A stretch of DNA of 64,000 bases from Kordiimonas sediminis (GCF_014656395.1 NZ_BNCI01000001.1:861893-925892); one strand, 5' to 3'; positions 27,401 through 35,978 are shown, counted from the first letter of the stretch. A program made the numbers and translations. The notes: a model not told the origin generated them from the sequence alone.

Positions 27401-27699
27401 CGCGGCTTGATGCAAGTTTTAGTGATTGGGGTGTGTCTGCACGACTATCTGGGCGCGGCAGTGCAACGGCAACCTATTCAACGCATGGCATGGATTCTGC
27501 CCGTGTCCCCTGGGTTTTTTACACCGACGTTGGGTTTTGGTACCGTTTGTCTGACAAGATTGGTTTTGAAGCAGGCGTGCAGAACTTGTTTGACAAGGCC
27601 CCGCCGTTCTTTGCCTATAGCAGTGCATCCTCTACCTCGCCTGAGATATATGATGTTATCGGGCGGCGGTTTTCTGCCGGGATTACGGTAAAATTCTAA
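24451..27699 (+). CDS. TonB-dependent transducer with N-terminal STN domain
   Basis: A 1082-residue receptor. The signal peptide ends near PAFATSSEA. The secretin/TonB short N-terminal (STN) domain spans about 55-135 (TIEAQPLASALVEFAQETGI), which in FecA-type transducers contacts FecR. A TonB-box-like stretch EELLILGQRR lies near 160, then plug and barrel ending in Phe (SAGITVKF). The start is TTG. GGAGG at 24444-24448 suits TTG at 24457 better than TTG at 24451, so the protein may be two residues shorter. Substrate unknown; its ligand should switch on the sigma factor. Confidence 0.92.
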   Translation: MNLPHWISSPFVRLGFGLAPALMAGVLPAFATSSEAAPVAESAPEPAAAPQIRQVERINATIFTIEAQPLASALVEFAQETGIGIIVSSDLISGIAAPDVEVTDRVFAALERMLEGSGLQYQRIGSSTVTLVPKTNKVRSNSAPSPGRSLIPVAVSNQPIEELLILGQRRPQYIAPQGMPVSDLGGRALADAGGLTAAKALLGLPMIEASLSPENSAALTNATGLSLVELRGLGSNRTLVLFNGRRPTSTIAGYESLQGLDLNGVSIDDIDRIEIIRGNMAAEYGSEAIGGVINFVLDRYPDGLTVRARGGLSEKGDGAYHNSSLKYGAGFADGAGQFNFSFNYGHSDRVLLSDRDITANPGGFNDSGEFVAGNGGSSFGQSGQLVGYTGEDGIFKHFSGGQFIYVKPDGSGVEPFAGTPEQKYNYTVFQNLIAPVDQFSGRLYSDYQFDNNAVVRLEAGHSVTKVNSVMAPGILGPSIDYLPLNHPVYRINIDSDVLSDDVRAFLLEASGGEAESVSIMRRLVEVGPRIQDIKRNQSYLNLSLEGSFDRQWTYGLYLQYGKSTLRNVHSGLFSLKKLLTATNPDACSVTQGCVPITLFGPGGISAEGAKYITAEDRVNHAYAKQYLAEATLEGNLDLLGRPFTVRGGVEYRSQSIRDQINDDKDFLGFPYVAVPFSGSVERVSSYGSLSWLVAEDLPAVKSLMIRSAARVDNQSGNMTNLSYSQALDWQPVQGMALVASFQESRRQPLMAELYTTSTAVNLTFDDPCSRFHMSNNPILVENCRAVLPDDVEDGFVQNYSDIPALTEGNSELEAEKVRSFSVGVDLSSDLFWRNRSVSAKFSADYYNTRIRDAITQASFYEVLSLCYTSKNLSHPYCGTSPNSGAGVIERDPVTGQLSGITRMPLAAGYFAVEGLETEVSLTYQPTAPSGIFKDLRSVQMTFMHHYLLKAEGTTSKSDTGMANITPQVLQYKGTVSMPKHRLYARLDASFSDWGVSARLSGRGSATATYSTHGMDSARVPWVFYTDVGFWYRLSDKIGFEAGVQNLFDKAPPFFAYSSASSTSPEIYDVIGRRFSAGITVKF

Positions 27700-27726
27700 A
27701 TGAAGGCTTTTGGTCGATGTTCTGTG

Positions 27727-27750
27727 GACGCCGGGGGTACCCCCGACGTC
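27727..27750. terminator. Long GC-rich hairpin between convergent genes
   Basis: Arms GACG/CGTC flank the perfect 14-base palindrome CGGGGGTACCCCCG. There is no T-run on either side, so this is a structured transcript end or hairpin barrier rather than a classic terminator. Confidence 0.5.
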
Positions 27751-27765
27751 TCACATATTGGCTGC

Positions 27766-30057
27766 TTAGCGGTCCTTTGGACCGGCAGGTAGATGCGTCA
27801 GAAAATAGCGTGTCTGCGTTTCCATCAGGTGGCGCACCGTATTTTTCCCTTCTCTGATACCGTGTGTCCGGTTGGGGTACGACATGAAATCAAACTGGAT
27901 ATTTTCTTCGACCAGCTTGTTAATCAGGCGTTCGCTGCCTTGATAATGCACGTTATCGTCACCGGTGCCGTGGATCAGCAGTAAGTTGCCTTTAAGGCCA
28001 CTGGCATAATTGATTGCCACTGCTTTTTCATACAAGTCAGCATCGTCTGGAAGAATGCCGGAATAGCGTTCCTGATAGATGGTATCATACAGGCGGATAT
28101 CGGGAACAGGGGCGCGGGATACGCCAACACTGTATACGTCCGCATGGCGGAACATCGCGTGCAGGGTACTTGTACCGCCACCAGAGTGCCCCCAGATGCC
28201 AATACGGTCCATGTCGATATAGGGGCGTTCTGCAGCCAGTTTTTTCACCGCGTCTGCCTGGTCATTCACATTTGTCAGGCCCAGCGTTCGGTAGATGGAT
28301 TTCCGCCAATCCCGACCTTTGGGCGCTGGTTGTCCGCGGTTATCTACTGTCGCAAATATATAGCCCTTTTGGGTCATCATAATGTGCCACAGCTCATTTT
28401 TGTCGGACCAGCGGTCGGCAGCAGTCATGCCGGCTGGTTCGCCGTAGACATAAAAGATAACGGGATATTTTTTGCGGGGATCAAAATCCGGCGGCAAACG
28501 CAACAACCCTTCAAGCGTGGTACCGTCATCCGCGGTTACAGTGAAAAACTCGCGTTTTCCTTTGTCCGCAGCGTCATAGGCAGCCTGCAGAGCTTTATTG
28601 TCGACAAATGTGCGCAGGCTTTTGTGATCAGGCAGGCTCACCAGATCAACAACTTCCGCCTTGTCCCGTGTTGAATAATGGTGGAAGGCAAATCGGCCAT
28701 CTTCGCTTATGGAGTAGCTATGCCATCCGGGCTGATCGATTGGTGTTAGCCGTTCTGCAGGGGTGGAGCCGTCAACAGCAACCCTGTAGAGATACTGGCG
28801 CTGCGGATCATCGGGTGATGCATCAAAATAAATATAGCCGCCGGCAAGGTCAATGCGGCGAATACGGATCACGTCATAGGTGTTTTCCGTCAGGGCAGTC
28901 TCTGTCTTGCCGTCCCGGCTGATACGGTAAATCTGACGCCAGCCATCTTTTTCACTGACCCACAAGAACTCGTTACCGTCTTCAAGCCAGCGGAAGTCGG
29001 TAACAGGATCAAGCCAGGCGCTGTCTGTGTCTGTCAAAACAGTGCGGCTTTTCCCTGTTGATGCAGACGCCAGAATAAAGTGATTGGTGTTCTGGCGGCG
29101 GTTCAGCTGCTGGATGGCGACTTCCTCGGAATTTGATGCCCATTCCATCCATGCCACATACATATTCCGTGGATCACCACTGAGGTTCATCCAGGTTGTG
29201 TCACCGCCACTGGCAGAGACAACACCAATGCGAGCAGCCGAGTTTGTCTCGCCTACCTTCGGATAGCTGAATGTTGTCAGTGTTGGGTACAGGCTATCTG
29301 TGTTGTTAATCAGGGTGAAGTCTTTGACACCACTTGCATCAAGCTGCCAATAGGCGATTTTAGTGCCGTCTGGTGACCAGCGAAAACCGTCACGAAGGCC
29401 GAACTCTTCCTCGTAAACCCAGTCAAACGTGCCGTTGATAATCGTCTCTGACCCGTCGTCAGTCAGGCGGGTTAAGGCGCCTGTTGTTACAGATTCTATA
29501 TAGATATCGTGGATTTTTTGGCCGGTTTTCTGAACATAGGCAACACGCGAAGAGTCAGGCGAGAACTTTGCAAACATCAGGGACGATTCTGGAAAGTTTT
29601 TTCCAAGTTTGCGCAGGTTTTTGGTCGCCAGGTCCATGACCCAGTAATCCCCCTGGGTGTTTTGGCGCCAAACGCGTTTCGAATTTGTATAAAGAAGGGC
29701 ATAGGCACCATCTTCTGACCAAATTACCTTCTCGACTTTCAGGGGTTTGTCGTGGCCATCCGGGGTTAGGTCTGCAACATCAATCAGGACAGATTTGTCG
29801 CCGGACGCCGGATCATATTTGAAAACGCTCAGACGGTCTTTATCGCCGTCGACTTCTTCGATAATGCTGTATCCCAGTCCGTCTTCCAGCCAGACATTGT
29901 CACCAAGGCGTTTCGCCTTGAATTCATCGCTTGAATAGATGCGATCCAACGTCAACTGGGTCGAAAGCTCAGGGTTTTGCGCATCCTGCGCAACCGCTGC
30001 GCCCGTGGCTATCGTTGCCATAAAAACCAATCCTTGTAGTGAATTTTTGAGACCCAT
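27766..30057 (-). CDS. Exported S9B peptidase (dipeptidyl peptidase IV-like)
   Basis: A 763-residue serine peptidase that removes N-terminal dipeptides, often X-Pro. I start it at 30057, which has GGAGAG before the ATG and gives a signal peptide ending AAVAQ; a longer form from 30114 lacks this. The N-terminal beta-propeller (about 60-490) precedes an alpha/beta-hydrolase domain with nucleophile GHSGGG, Asp in IHGTGDDNVH and His in NRTHGI. Beside the TonB uptake unit it may supply peptides for import. Confidence 0.93.
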   Translation of the reverse strand: MGLKNSLQGLVFMATIATGAAVAQDAQNPELSTQLTLDRIYSSDEFKAKRLGDNVWLEDGLGYSIIEEVDGDKDRLSVFKYDPASGDKSVLIDVADLTPDGHDKPLKVEKVIWSEDGAYALLYTNSKRVWRQNTQGDYWVMDLATKNLRKLGKNFPESSLMFAKFSPDSSRVAYVQKTGQKIHDIYIESVTTGALTRLTDDGSETIINGTFDWVYEEEFGLRDGFRWSPDGTKIAYWQLDASGVKDFTLINNTDSLYPTLTTFSYPKVGETNSAARIGVVSASGGDTTWMNLSGDPRNMYVAWMEWASNSEEVAIQQLNRRQNTNHFILASASTGKSRTVLTDTDSAWLDPVTDFRWLEDGNEFLWVSEKDGWRQIYRISRDGKTETALTENTYDVIRIRRIDLAGGYIYFDASPDDPQRQYLYRVAVDGSTPAERLTPIDQPGWHSYSISEDGRFAFHHYSTRDKAEVVDLVSLPDHKSLRTFVDNKALQAAYDAADKGKREFFTVTADDGTTLEGLLRLPPDFDPRKKYPVIFYVYGEPAGMTAADRWSDKNELWHIMMTQKGYIFATVDNRGQPAPKGRDWRKSIYRTLGLTNVNDQADAVKKLAAERPYIDMDRIGIWGHSGGGTSTLHAMFRHADVYSVGVSRAPVPDIRLYDTIYQERYSGILPDDADLYEKAVAINYASGLKGNLLLIHGTGDDNVHYQGSERLINKLVEENIQFDFMSYPNRTHGIREGKNTVRHLMETQTRYFLTHLPAGPKDR

Positions 30058-30211
30058 GATTCTCTCCGCCAAACTTTTAATCTCCTGAAGATGCCCTCTG
30101 ATAAATGGAAACACAAGACCATATGATGCGGGAAAAGCACACCGTCTTTTAAGATAGTGCGCTATTTCTAATATTCCTTGAAAAAATGCCGATTTTTCGA
30201 TATGGCATGTG

Positions 30212-30229
30212 TACCGGATAATGCCGGTA
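30212..30229. promoter_or_regulatory. Dyad TACCGG-N6-CCGGTA upstream of csp
   Basis: Perfect 6-base arms with a 6-base spacer, plus a further ACCGGT at 30241-30246, in the divergent region between the S9 peptidase and cold-shock genes. It looks like an operator for one of them. The regulator is unknown. Confidence 0.35.
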
Positions 30230-30316
30230 ATGACTAAAATACCGGTTTGATGAACGATCTTGGCCCTGCCATTTAATATCCTCTACCTTTCCGGACTAAC
30301 GCCAAAGGAGAGCAAA

Positions 30317-30526
30317 ATGGCTACTGGCACAGTAAAATGGTTTAATGCGACTAAAGGTTTTGGCTTTATCGAGCCAGAAGAAGGCGGCAACGATGTATTC
30401 GTACATATCTCTGCTGTTGAGCGCGCTGGCCTGAAGGGTCTGAACGACGGTCAGAAAGTAAACTACGAGCTGACAGAAGACCGTCGCGGTCGTATGTCTG
30501 CTGACTCGCTTGAGACTCTTGACTAA
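30317..30526 (+). CDS. Cold-shock-domain protein (CspA family)
   Basis: A 69-residue single cold-shock domain that binds single-stranded RNA or DNA. RNP1 is KGFGFI and RNP2 is VFVHI. I start it at 30317, preceded by AAAGGAGAG, rather than upstream. The leader from 30240 is short on U-rich structure. Whether it is cold-induced or constitutive cannot be read from sequence. Confidence 0.95.
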   Translation: MATGTVKWFNATKGFGFIEPEEGGNDVFVHISAVERAGLKGLNDGQKVNYELTEDRRGRMSADSLETLD

Positions 30527-30554
30527 GTATCGTCGGTTTTCAGCAAAAATTTCG

Positions 30555-30583
30555 AAAGCAGGGCTTTATGTCCTGCTTTTTTG
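30555..30583 (+). terminator. Intrinsic terminator of csp
   Basis: Arms AAAGCAGG and CCTGCTTT form an 8-base stem followed by a T-rich tail. Confidence 0.8.
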
Positions 30584-30658
30584 TTTTGACGTGCCGTCCC
30601 TTTGCTGGGCAAAGGGGGGCACTGTTTTCCTGAAAGAATTTACGGCTACAGCGTCCCG

Positions 30659-31789
30659 TTAAATCCAATCCTTGTCCCTAAAGTTTTTCAGCGTTCGACA
30701 AAAGGCCTGCATTTCCTCGGGCGTGCCGATCGAAACCCTGTTCCATCCTGGCCCGGTATTCATATAGCGTCCTACCAGAAAGCCAGCTTCTTCCATGCGG
30801 TCTTTATAAGTTTGGTGATCGCCGGTGATTTGGTGCAGCACAAAATTTGTCTGACTTGGTATATGTGCCAGGCCAAGTGCATCAAGGGTTTCGGTCAAAA
30901 TGGCTTTACCGTTGCTGTTGGACTTTTTACCTCTGGCGATAAAGTCGGTATCGTCAAGGCTGGCCATGGCGGCGGCAATGCTGGGCAGTGCCAGATTCCA
31001 CGGGGCATAATAAGCGCTGATTTTTCCGGTGACATCAGCATGACCAAACCCGTATCCGACTCGCATACCTGCCATGCCGTGCAGTTTTGAGAAGGTTCTG
31101 GCAACAAATACATTCTTGTACCCTTCTTTCACAAGCGACACAGCGCTTTGGTAAGCAGGGTCATCGACAAAATCGTGATAGGCCTCGTCAATCAGGAAAA
31201 AGACATTCGCCGGGGCCCGTTTTATCCAGTTAAAGAGCGGGTTTGTTGGTACCAGCACCCCTGTCGGGTTGTTGGGGGTGACGATATAGACGATCACAGG
31301 GCCCGTGGTTTTGGCGGATAACCGTTCCAAGCCTTCGAGGTCGACTTCAAAACGGTCATTCACTGGTAGTGGGACATATGTTGCGCCGGTAACAGCACAC
31401 TGTCTCTCAACTCTTGAAAAAGTGGGGGCGGGGGCAATAACGGTGGTGTTTGGGCCAGACATGGCAAACATTTGCGCGATGAGCAGCCCGGTAGATCCGG
31501 CGCCGATAATTACGCTATCGTTAGACAGCCCTTCAGTGTGTGCAATTTTGGCGGCCAAACTTCTAACCATCGCATCTGGATAGCGGTGCCCGTATGCAAG
31601 GGCAGCGTTCGCTGCTTTTTTTGCATGTGGCGACATGCCCAGCGGGTTTTCATTCTGGTTCAGGTAAATTGGACCAGAGGGCACCTCTTTTGGTACATCC
31701 TCAGCTGAAAGCCCGCTGCCCGTGGCCGCCGCAGTGCCGATCAGGCTTACGCTGCCCAGCGCGGAAATAAATTGTCTGCGATTAACCAT
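30659..31789 (-). CDS. Tat-exported PLP aminotransferase (HisC-like)
   Basis: A 376-residue fold-type I aminotransferase related to histidinol-phosphate aminotransferase. NPTGVLVP is the substrate-loop motif, FLIDEAYHDF holds the PLP-pyridine Asp and the Tyr, and FSKLHGMAGMRVGYG holds the Schiff-base Lys. The N-terminus NRRQFISALGSVSLIG is a twin-arginine signal, so the folded cofactor-loaded enzyme should be exported. The substrate is unknown. It is not next to other his genes and is unlikely to be the histidine-pathway enzyme. Confidence 0.88.
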   Translation of the reverse strand: MVNRRQFISALGSVSLIGTAAATGSGLSAEDVPKEVPSGPIYLNQNENPLGMSPHAKKAANAALAYGHRYPDAMVRSLAAKIAHTEGLSNDSVIIGAGSTGLLIAQMFAMSGPNTTVIAPAPTFSRVERQCAVTGATYVPLPVNDRFEVDLEGLERLSAKTTGPVIVYIVTPNNPTGVLVPTNPLFNWIKRAPANVFFLIDEAYHDFVDDPAYQSAVSLVKEGYKNVFVARTFSKLHGMAGMRVGYGFGHADVTGKISAYYAPWNLALPSIAAAMASLDDTDFIARGKKSNSNGKAILTETLDALGLAHIPSQTNFVLHQITGDHQTYKDRMEEAGFLVGRYMNTGPGWNRVSIGTPEEMQAFCRTLKNFRDKDWI

Positions 31790-31915
31790 GCCTTTTCCTT
31801 CCCTTTATACACCCCAGTGAATGCCAGCAGTGTACGCAGCAGACAGCATGCTGTCTACCGGGGCAGGTTTAAGGTAGGTGCAGGGAGGTATGTTGCCGGG
31901 CGGCAGAAAAGGCGA

Positions 31916-32125
31916 TTAACCCAGATCTTCTTCGATGATGGCCATCTGGAACTGGTAAGAAATCTCGCCTTCGTCATCGTCTTTATACACAAGCCCGATA
32001 AATTCATTTGCAAGCATTACTTCCACGCTGTCGTCGGCTTTCGGGCGTCTTATCAGGCGAATGTTAGTATTGCTAAACTTAGATTGCAGATACGCTTGTA
32101 ATTTATCAGTCTCATTGGCGTTCAA
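31916..32125 (-). CDS. DUF3126 family protein
   Basis: A 69-residue protein of the alphaproteobacterial DUF3126 family, recognised from the LIRRPKADDSVEV and FIGLVYKDDDEGEISY segments. The length is normal. Function unknown. It is divergent from the Hpt gene. Confidence 0.82.
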   Translation of the reverse strand: MNANETDKLQAYLQSKFSNTNIRLIRRPKADDSVEVMLANEFIGLVYKDDDEGEISYQFQMAIIEEDLG

Positions 32126-32252
32126 AGAAACCGCTCCTATTTATTTGCGAATTAAAAACTTTCAATGTTCCCTTTATCCGAAGGTGGTAAGCTTTTACAA
32201 GAAAAACTGTTCAAGGTCAAAGCCGACCAAGATATAAGTTAACAGGAAAGAC

Positions 32253-32567
32253 ATGACCCAAGATCACGATTTCGTTAGTGAGGAAAGAAAGGCGGCTTTT
32301 CAGGTCTGGATTACCAACAAGCTGGCAGAGCTGGATGGTATCCTTGATCAGCTAAGTGGGGTGGAAAAGCCGGCAGACAGTCAGGTTGACCAGTTGAAGG
32401 CAGTTGTTCATGATATCAAGGGTACGGGCGGCAGCTTTGGCTATGCAGAATTGTCCAGGCTGGCGGCAGATTTATACAGCCATCTGGACGCCAGTCAGGA
32501 AAACCACATCCCGCTGCAACCCCTATGCGGTCAGTATATCACTTGGATGCGAGCACTTTTTGTGTAA
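32253..32567 (+). CDS. Stand-alone Hpt phosphotransfer protein
   Basis: A 104-residue four-helix bundle. The motif VVHDIKGTGGSFGY holds the phosphoacceptor His at about residue 53. Hpt proteins relay phosphate between hybrid kinases and response regulators. No hybrid kinase is adjacent. It is 126 bases upstream of the degenerate EAL gene on the same strand, so the two may function together. Confidence 0.82.
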   Translation: MTQDHDFVSEERKAAFQVWITNKLAELDGILDQLSGVEKPADSQVDQLKAVVHDIKGTGGSFGYAELSRLAADLYSHLDASQENHIPLQPLCGQYITWMRALFV

Positions 32568-32693
32568 GCTGGCCATACTGGTACTGTTACTTGGTAAAAT
32601 TTTTTCCCAGCAGAGGGTTTTTGATTGACGCAAACACCTTTCTGGCCTCTAACTTGCTTTCCGTGGGGGGTTTGGTTTGATTGAGGATTTTCA

Positions 32694-33983
32694 ATGAGTC
32701 GTCCCGGCATCGTTCAGGATTTAAAAGAGTATCTGGCATCTTTGAAGCAGCACCGTAGTGGCCGTATTGCTGTGCATTTGCGGATATCCGGTTTAGAGAG
32801 GCACCTGAAACAGCAAAGTTATCGTATTGCTGCTGCAGCGCATTTGAAACCGCTAATTGATAAGTATTCAGCACGCACATTCACGCTAGAGAATGGTGAT
32901 ATTTTTCTGATCACTAATGGCGCTTCAATAGCGAACATTAACAATACCCTATGGAATTTGCGGGATGAATATAAGGAATCATCTTTCCTGCAGTCCGTCC
33001 AGTTTGAACCAGGACAGGATAATGTCTTTGTAGGCTGGTATCCTCTCGAGGACCGGTATGATCTTCTAATGGAGGTGGTTGGTGCCCTTGCCCGCGGCGA
33101 AGCTGCGCCGCAAGTCTCCTCTGCAGGAAATACTGTATCGACGCCTGCGGCACCACGATCAGTTCAGTCAGGCTCAGGTGACGGGTCTTTCAGTCGTCGT
33201 CCGAAGATGATTAAGCTGTTGCCTATTGATCCGCCGTCCAAGGATGAAAAAACCCTGACACTTGATCCGAACCTGTTCATGACGATTAGCAAGGCTTTGC
33301 ACGGTGTGGATGTGGCGGGTATGATCCGGAAGCAGACCGTGGCTGTGCGTACACCCAAAGGGGATCAGGCCCCTGTGATGGTACACCGGTTTATCCCGAT
33401 TGATACTGTGTTCGAGCAACTTCTTGATGGGGCAAAACTTATTCCCAACCGTTGGCTTGTTGGGTATTTGCGTGATTATTTGTCGGACCGAATACTAAGT
33501 AGTCAGCCTAACCTCTATAATGACGGTTCTCTTGCTTCCAGCCTGTCTGTGACATCGGGTGCTATTCTTGGCAAAGCGTTTGAGCCATTTTGTAGGTCTC
33601 TCGGCAATCAGTCGCGTAGCACGGTTATCCTGCAGTTTGACATACGGGATGCCATCAGCAGCCCTTCCCAGTATCTGGAAGCAGTGGCGCTGGCGACCGA
33701 GCAAGGGTTCCGAACCAGTATTGCCGGCATTGATGTGGTGTCTCTGCACTGGTTGGCGCAGGCGGATCTGAATGCCAATTTCATCAAGATTGAATTCCCG
33801 AAAGCTCCGATGGCAAACTGGCTGACCAAGGAAATTGAAACCTCGATCAAACGGTCACTGGATCATAACGGGGTTGCCCGGTTTATTCTTGATTGCTGTG
33901 ATACGGAAGAAAGCGTTCAGTTTGCCCAGCGGGTTGGGATTAACCTGTTTCAGGGTAATGTTATTTCGCCAGTGACTATCTAG
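32694..33983 (+). CDS. Degenerate EAL-domain protein
   Basis: A 429-residue protein. The N-terminal part (1-130) is a possible remnant of a nucleotide-cyclase or PAS-like fold. The C-terminal 200 residues align with EAL phosphodiesterases: EQGFRTSIAGIDVVSLHWLA replaces the DDFGTG motif, and NLFQGNVISPV replaces the QG-YY-F-P end. The EAL motif and catalytic acidic residues are lost, so it should not hydrolyse c-di-GMP. It may bind it or a protein partner instead. Similar proteins in alphaproteobacteria act as adaptors. Confidence 0.75.
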   Translation: MSRPGIVQDLKEYLASLKQHRSGRIAVHLRISGLERHLKQQSYRIAAAAHLKPLIDKYSARTFTLENGDIFLITNGASIANINNTLWNLRDEYKESSFLQSVQFEPGQDNVFVGWYPLEDRYDLLMEVVGALARGEAAPQVSSAGNTVSTPAAPRSVQSGSGDGSFSRRPKMIKLLPIDPPSKDEKTLTLDPNLFMTISKALHGVDVAGMIRKQTVAVRTPKGDQAPVMVHRFIPIDTVFEQLLDGAKLIPNRWLVGYLRDYLSDRILSSQPNLYNDGSLASSLSVTSGAILGKAFEPFCRSLGNQSRSTVILQFDIRDAISSPSQYLEAVALATEQGFRTSIAGIDVVSLHWLAQADLNANFIKIEFPKAPMANWLTKEIETSIKRSLDHNGVARFILDCCDTEESVQFAQRVGINLFQGNVISPVTI

Positions 33984-34024
33984 GGCAAGTCCGTCCTGAT
34001 GGCGCATAGTCTTTTGTCATAGAT

Positions 34025-34054
34025 AAAGCCGCAGTCACAAAGGGCTGCGGCTTT
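34025..34054. terminator. Bidirectional terminator
   Basis: A perfect 10-base stem AAAGCCGCAG/CTGCGGCTTT with a 10-base loop lies between the convergent EAL-like and regA genes. Confidence 0.7.
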
Positions 34055-34093
34055 ACTGTGTATCAGGTCTGGAATAGAGCAGGATATGCAGGA

Positions 34094-34642
34094 TTACTGC
34101 GGTGACCGTTTGGCTAATATTCTTTGTAGGGTACGTCTGTGCATGTTCAGGCGCCGTGCGGTCTCTGATACATTACGGTCGCATAGCTCGTACACCCGCT
34201 GGATATGTTCCCACTTGACCCGGTCAGCAGACATGGGATTGTCAGGTGGTGGTGGGGACTGCCCTTCTGGTGTCAGGAGGGCCATTTCAATTTCTTCCGG
34301 GCCGGCAGGTTTGGCCAGATAATCAACGGCCCCTGCTTTTACTGCCGCGACAGCGGACGCAATATTCCCGTATCCTGTCAGGATCACAACACGAATATTT
34401 GGATTGATTTGCTGCAGTGTTGGCACCAGGTCAAGACCGTTACCATCTTCAAGGCGCATATCGACGACGGCATAATTGGGCGGGTTCTCTGCCGCAACGC
34501 TTGCCCCTTCTTCGATGCCTTCCGCAGTAAACACGGTAAAGCCGCGCCGTTCCATGGACAGTGCGAGACGACTTCTGAAGGCTTTATCATCCTCGACGAT
34601 CAGAAGCGTCTTTTCCGGTATGCTATTTATACTTTCAGACAT
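34094..34642 (-). CDS. regA: Redox response regulator RegA/PrrA/ActR
   Basis: A 182-residue response regulator. The receiver domain has phospho-acceptor Asp at about residue 61 (YAVVDMRLEDGNG), and the short C-terminal Fis-type helix-turn-helix (NVSETARRLNMHRRTLQRIL) is the RegA hallmark. It globally controls respiration, photosynthesis or nitrogen genes according to redox state in other species. I start it at 34642 (MSESINS), which leaves an 11-base gap from regB and avoids an overlap. Confidence 0.94.
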   Translation of the reverse strand: MSESINSIPEKTLLIVEDDKAFRSRLALSMERRGFTVFTAEGIEEGASVAAENPPNYAVVDMRLEDGNGLDLVPTLQQINPNIRVVILTGYGNIASAVAAVKAGAVDYLAKPAGPEEIEMALLTPEGQSPPPPDNPMSADRVKWEHIQRVYELCDRNVSETARRLNMHRRTLQRILAKRSPQ

Positions 34643-34653
34643 AGTTTCCGTCC

Positions 34654-35961
34654 TTATCGTTTTTTCGGAGTCTCTGATAAGGCCAGCATTGATCGCGACC
34701 ACCGGATAGAGACACAGGCGCCATTAGGCGTCTTATTATCGAACTTTAACCGTGCACCGGTCCGTTCCAAAAGGGTTTTTGCAATAAATAATCCAAGCCC
34801 CATGCCGCCGTCCTTGCCGGGAACCGGCGTGCGGGTGGTAACATAGGGTTCACCAAGGGATTTTATCACCTGTGCATCAAAACCGATACCGTCGTCTTCG
34901 ATGTTGACGGTAACTGTCTTGCTGTTCTGGCTGATTTTTATATCGACCCGGGACCGGGCATAGCCGGTGGCATTTTCGATTATATTACGCAGGGCATGAA
35001 TAATTTCAGGGGATTTGCTCACAACCAGTGGGTCTTTCAACGTATTCTCATAAACCATCTGAATGGACCGTTTTTCAAACGGTTCCGCAGCTTCCCTGAT
35101 CAGTGCTTCAAGGGAGACTTCTTCAAAATGTTTGGTATCGCCTGCATTTCTTGTTTCTCTGAGTTCCGAGAGAATGGCGCGGCACCTGGCGGTTTCATCG
35201 GCAATCATTTTAATCTCGGCTTTGACCGTTTCATCGCCTTCATAGGTATCCATCAGTTCGCTAGAAATCAGCATAATGGTGCCAAGGGGCGTTCCAAGTT
35301 CGTGTGCCGCTGCGGCGGCGAGTGTTCCCAGTTCTGCCAGTTTCTGTTCTTTCTCCAGGGCGATATTTGTCGCAGCCAGTGCCCGCGCGTGGGCGCGGCC
35401 TTCCCGCGCTACCCTTGCGATATAAATCGACAGAAAAATTGTTGTGAAGCTAAGCCCTGTCCAGACCCCCGCTTTATAAAGAGGGTTGAGCGGTTCGAAC
35501 TGGCCAGCCCACGGCAGCGGGAACGGGGTGAAGGCAAGCGTGGTAATGGCCGTTATCGAGAGAAAATTCAGAAAGAAAACACTGGTTTTACCCATGATGG
35601 AGGCTGCAACGATCGTCGGCGCCAGCATCAGGACAGAAAAAGGGTTTGTCAGTCCACCCGTTACAAACAAAAGCAGGGTTAAGTTCAACAGGTCAAAAGC
35701 CAGTTGCAGACTGGCGGCGCGCTCGGTCAGTCGTTTGTTGGCCGGTCGCCAGAAGGTCAGCCACATATTAACGATGATGGAGGCAGAAATAATCACCAGA
35801 ATTGGGATTTCAGGCAGGGAAAAGCCCAGAACATAATGAATGATCAGAATGCAGATGGTTTGGCCGGCAATTGCCATCCAGCGGATCGCCGTTAAGGTTC
35901 CGAGACGCACCCCTTCATTGCTGTCGATGATAATTTCGTTGATGTGCTTTGTGTCAATCAT
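34654..35961 (-). CDS. regB: Redox sensor histidine kinase RegB/PrrB/ActS
   Basis: A 435-residue membrane kinase with about six N-terminal spans. The quinone-site motif GGLTNPF lies at 102-108, the H box AAAAHELGTPLGT at H220, and a Cys at residue 260 in ETARCRAIL. The 40-residue distance from the phosphoacceptor His to that Cys equals that reported for the redox-active Cys of Rhodobacter RegB. An HATPase domain follows (GMGLGLFIAKTLLERTG). It senses respiratory state and phosphorylates RegA. Confidence 0.94.
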   Translation of the reverse strand: MIDTKHINEIIIDSNEGVRLGTLTAIRWMAIAGQTICILIIHYVLGFSLPEIPILVIISASIIVNMWLTFWRPANKRLTERAASLQLAFDLLNLTLLLFVTGGLTNPFSVLMLAPTIVAASIMGKTSVFFLNFLSITAITTLAFTPFPLPWAGQFEPLNPLYKAGVWTGLSFTTIFLSIYIARVAREGRAHARALAATNIALEKEQKLAELGTLAAAAAHELGTPLGTIMLISSELMDTYEGDETVKAEIKMIADETARCRAILSELRETRNAGDTKHFEEVSLEALIREAAEPFEKRSIQMVYENTLKDPLVVSKSPEIIHALRNIIENATGYARSRVDIKISQNSKTVTVNIEDDGIGFDAQVIKSLGEPYVTTRTPVPGKDGGMGLGLFIAKTLLERTGARLKFDNKTPNGACVSIRWSRSMLALSETPKKR

Positions 35962-35978
35962 GGTGCTGGTGCGGGTAA

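Noticed and set aside
30659..31789. Histidine-pathway HisC
   Set aside because: It carries a twin-arginine signal and lies apart from any his gene.
32694..33983. Active c-di-GMP phosphodiesterase
   Set aside because: The EAL motif and the DFG acidic residues are missing from the aligned region.
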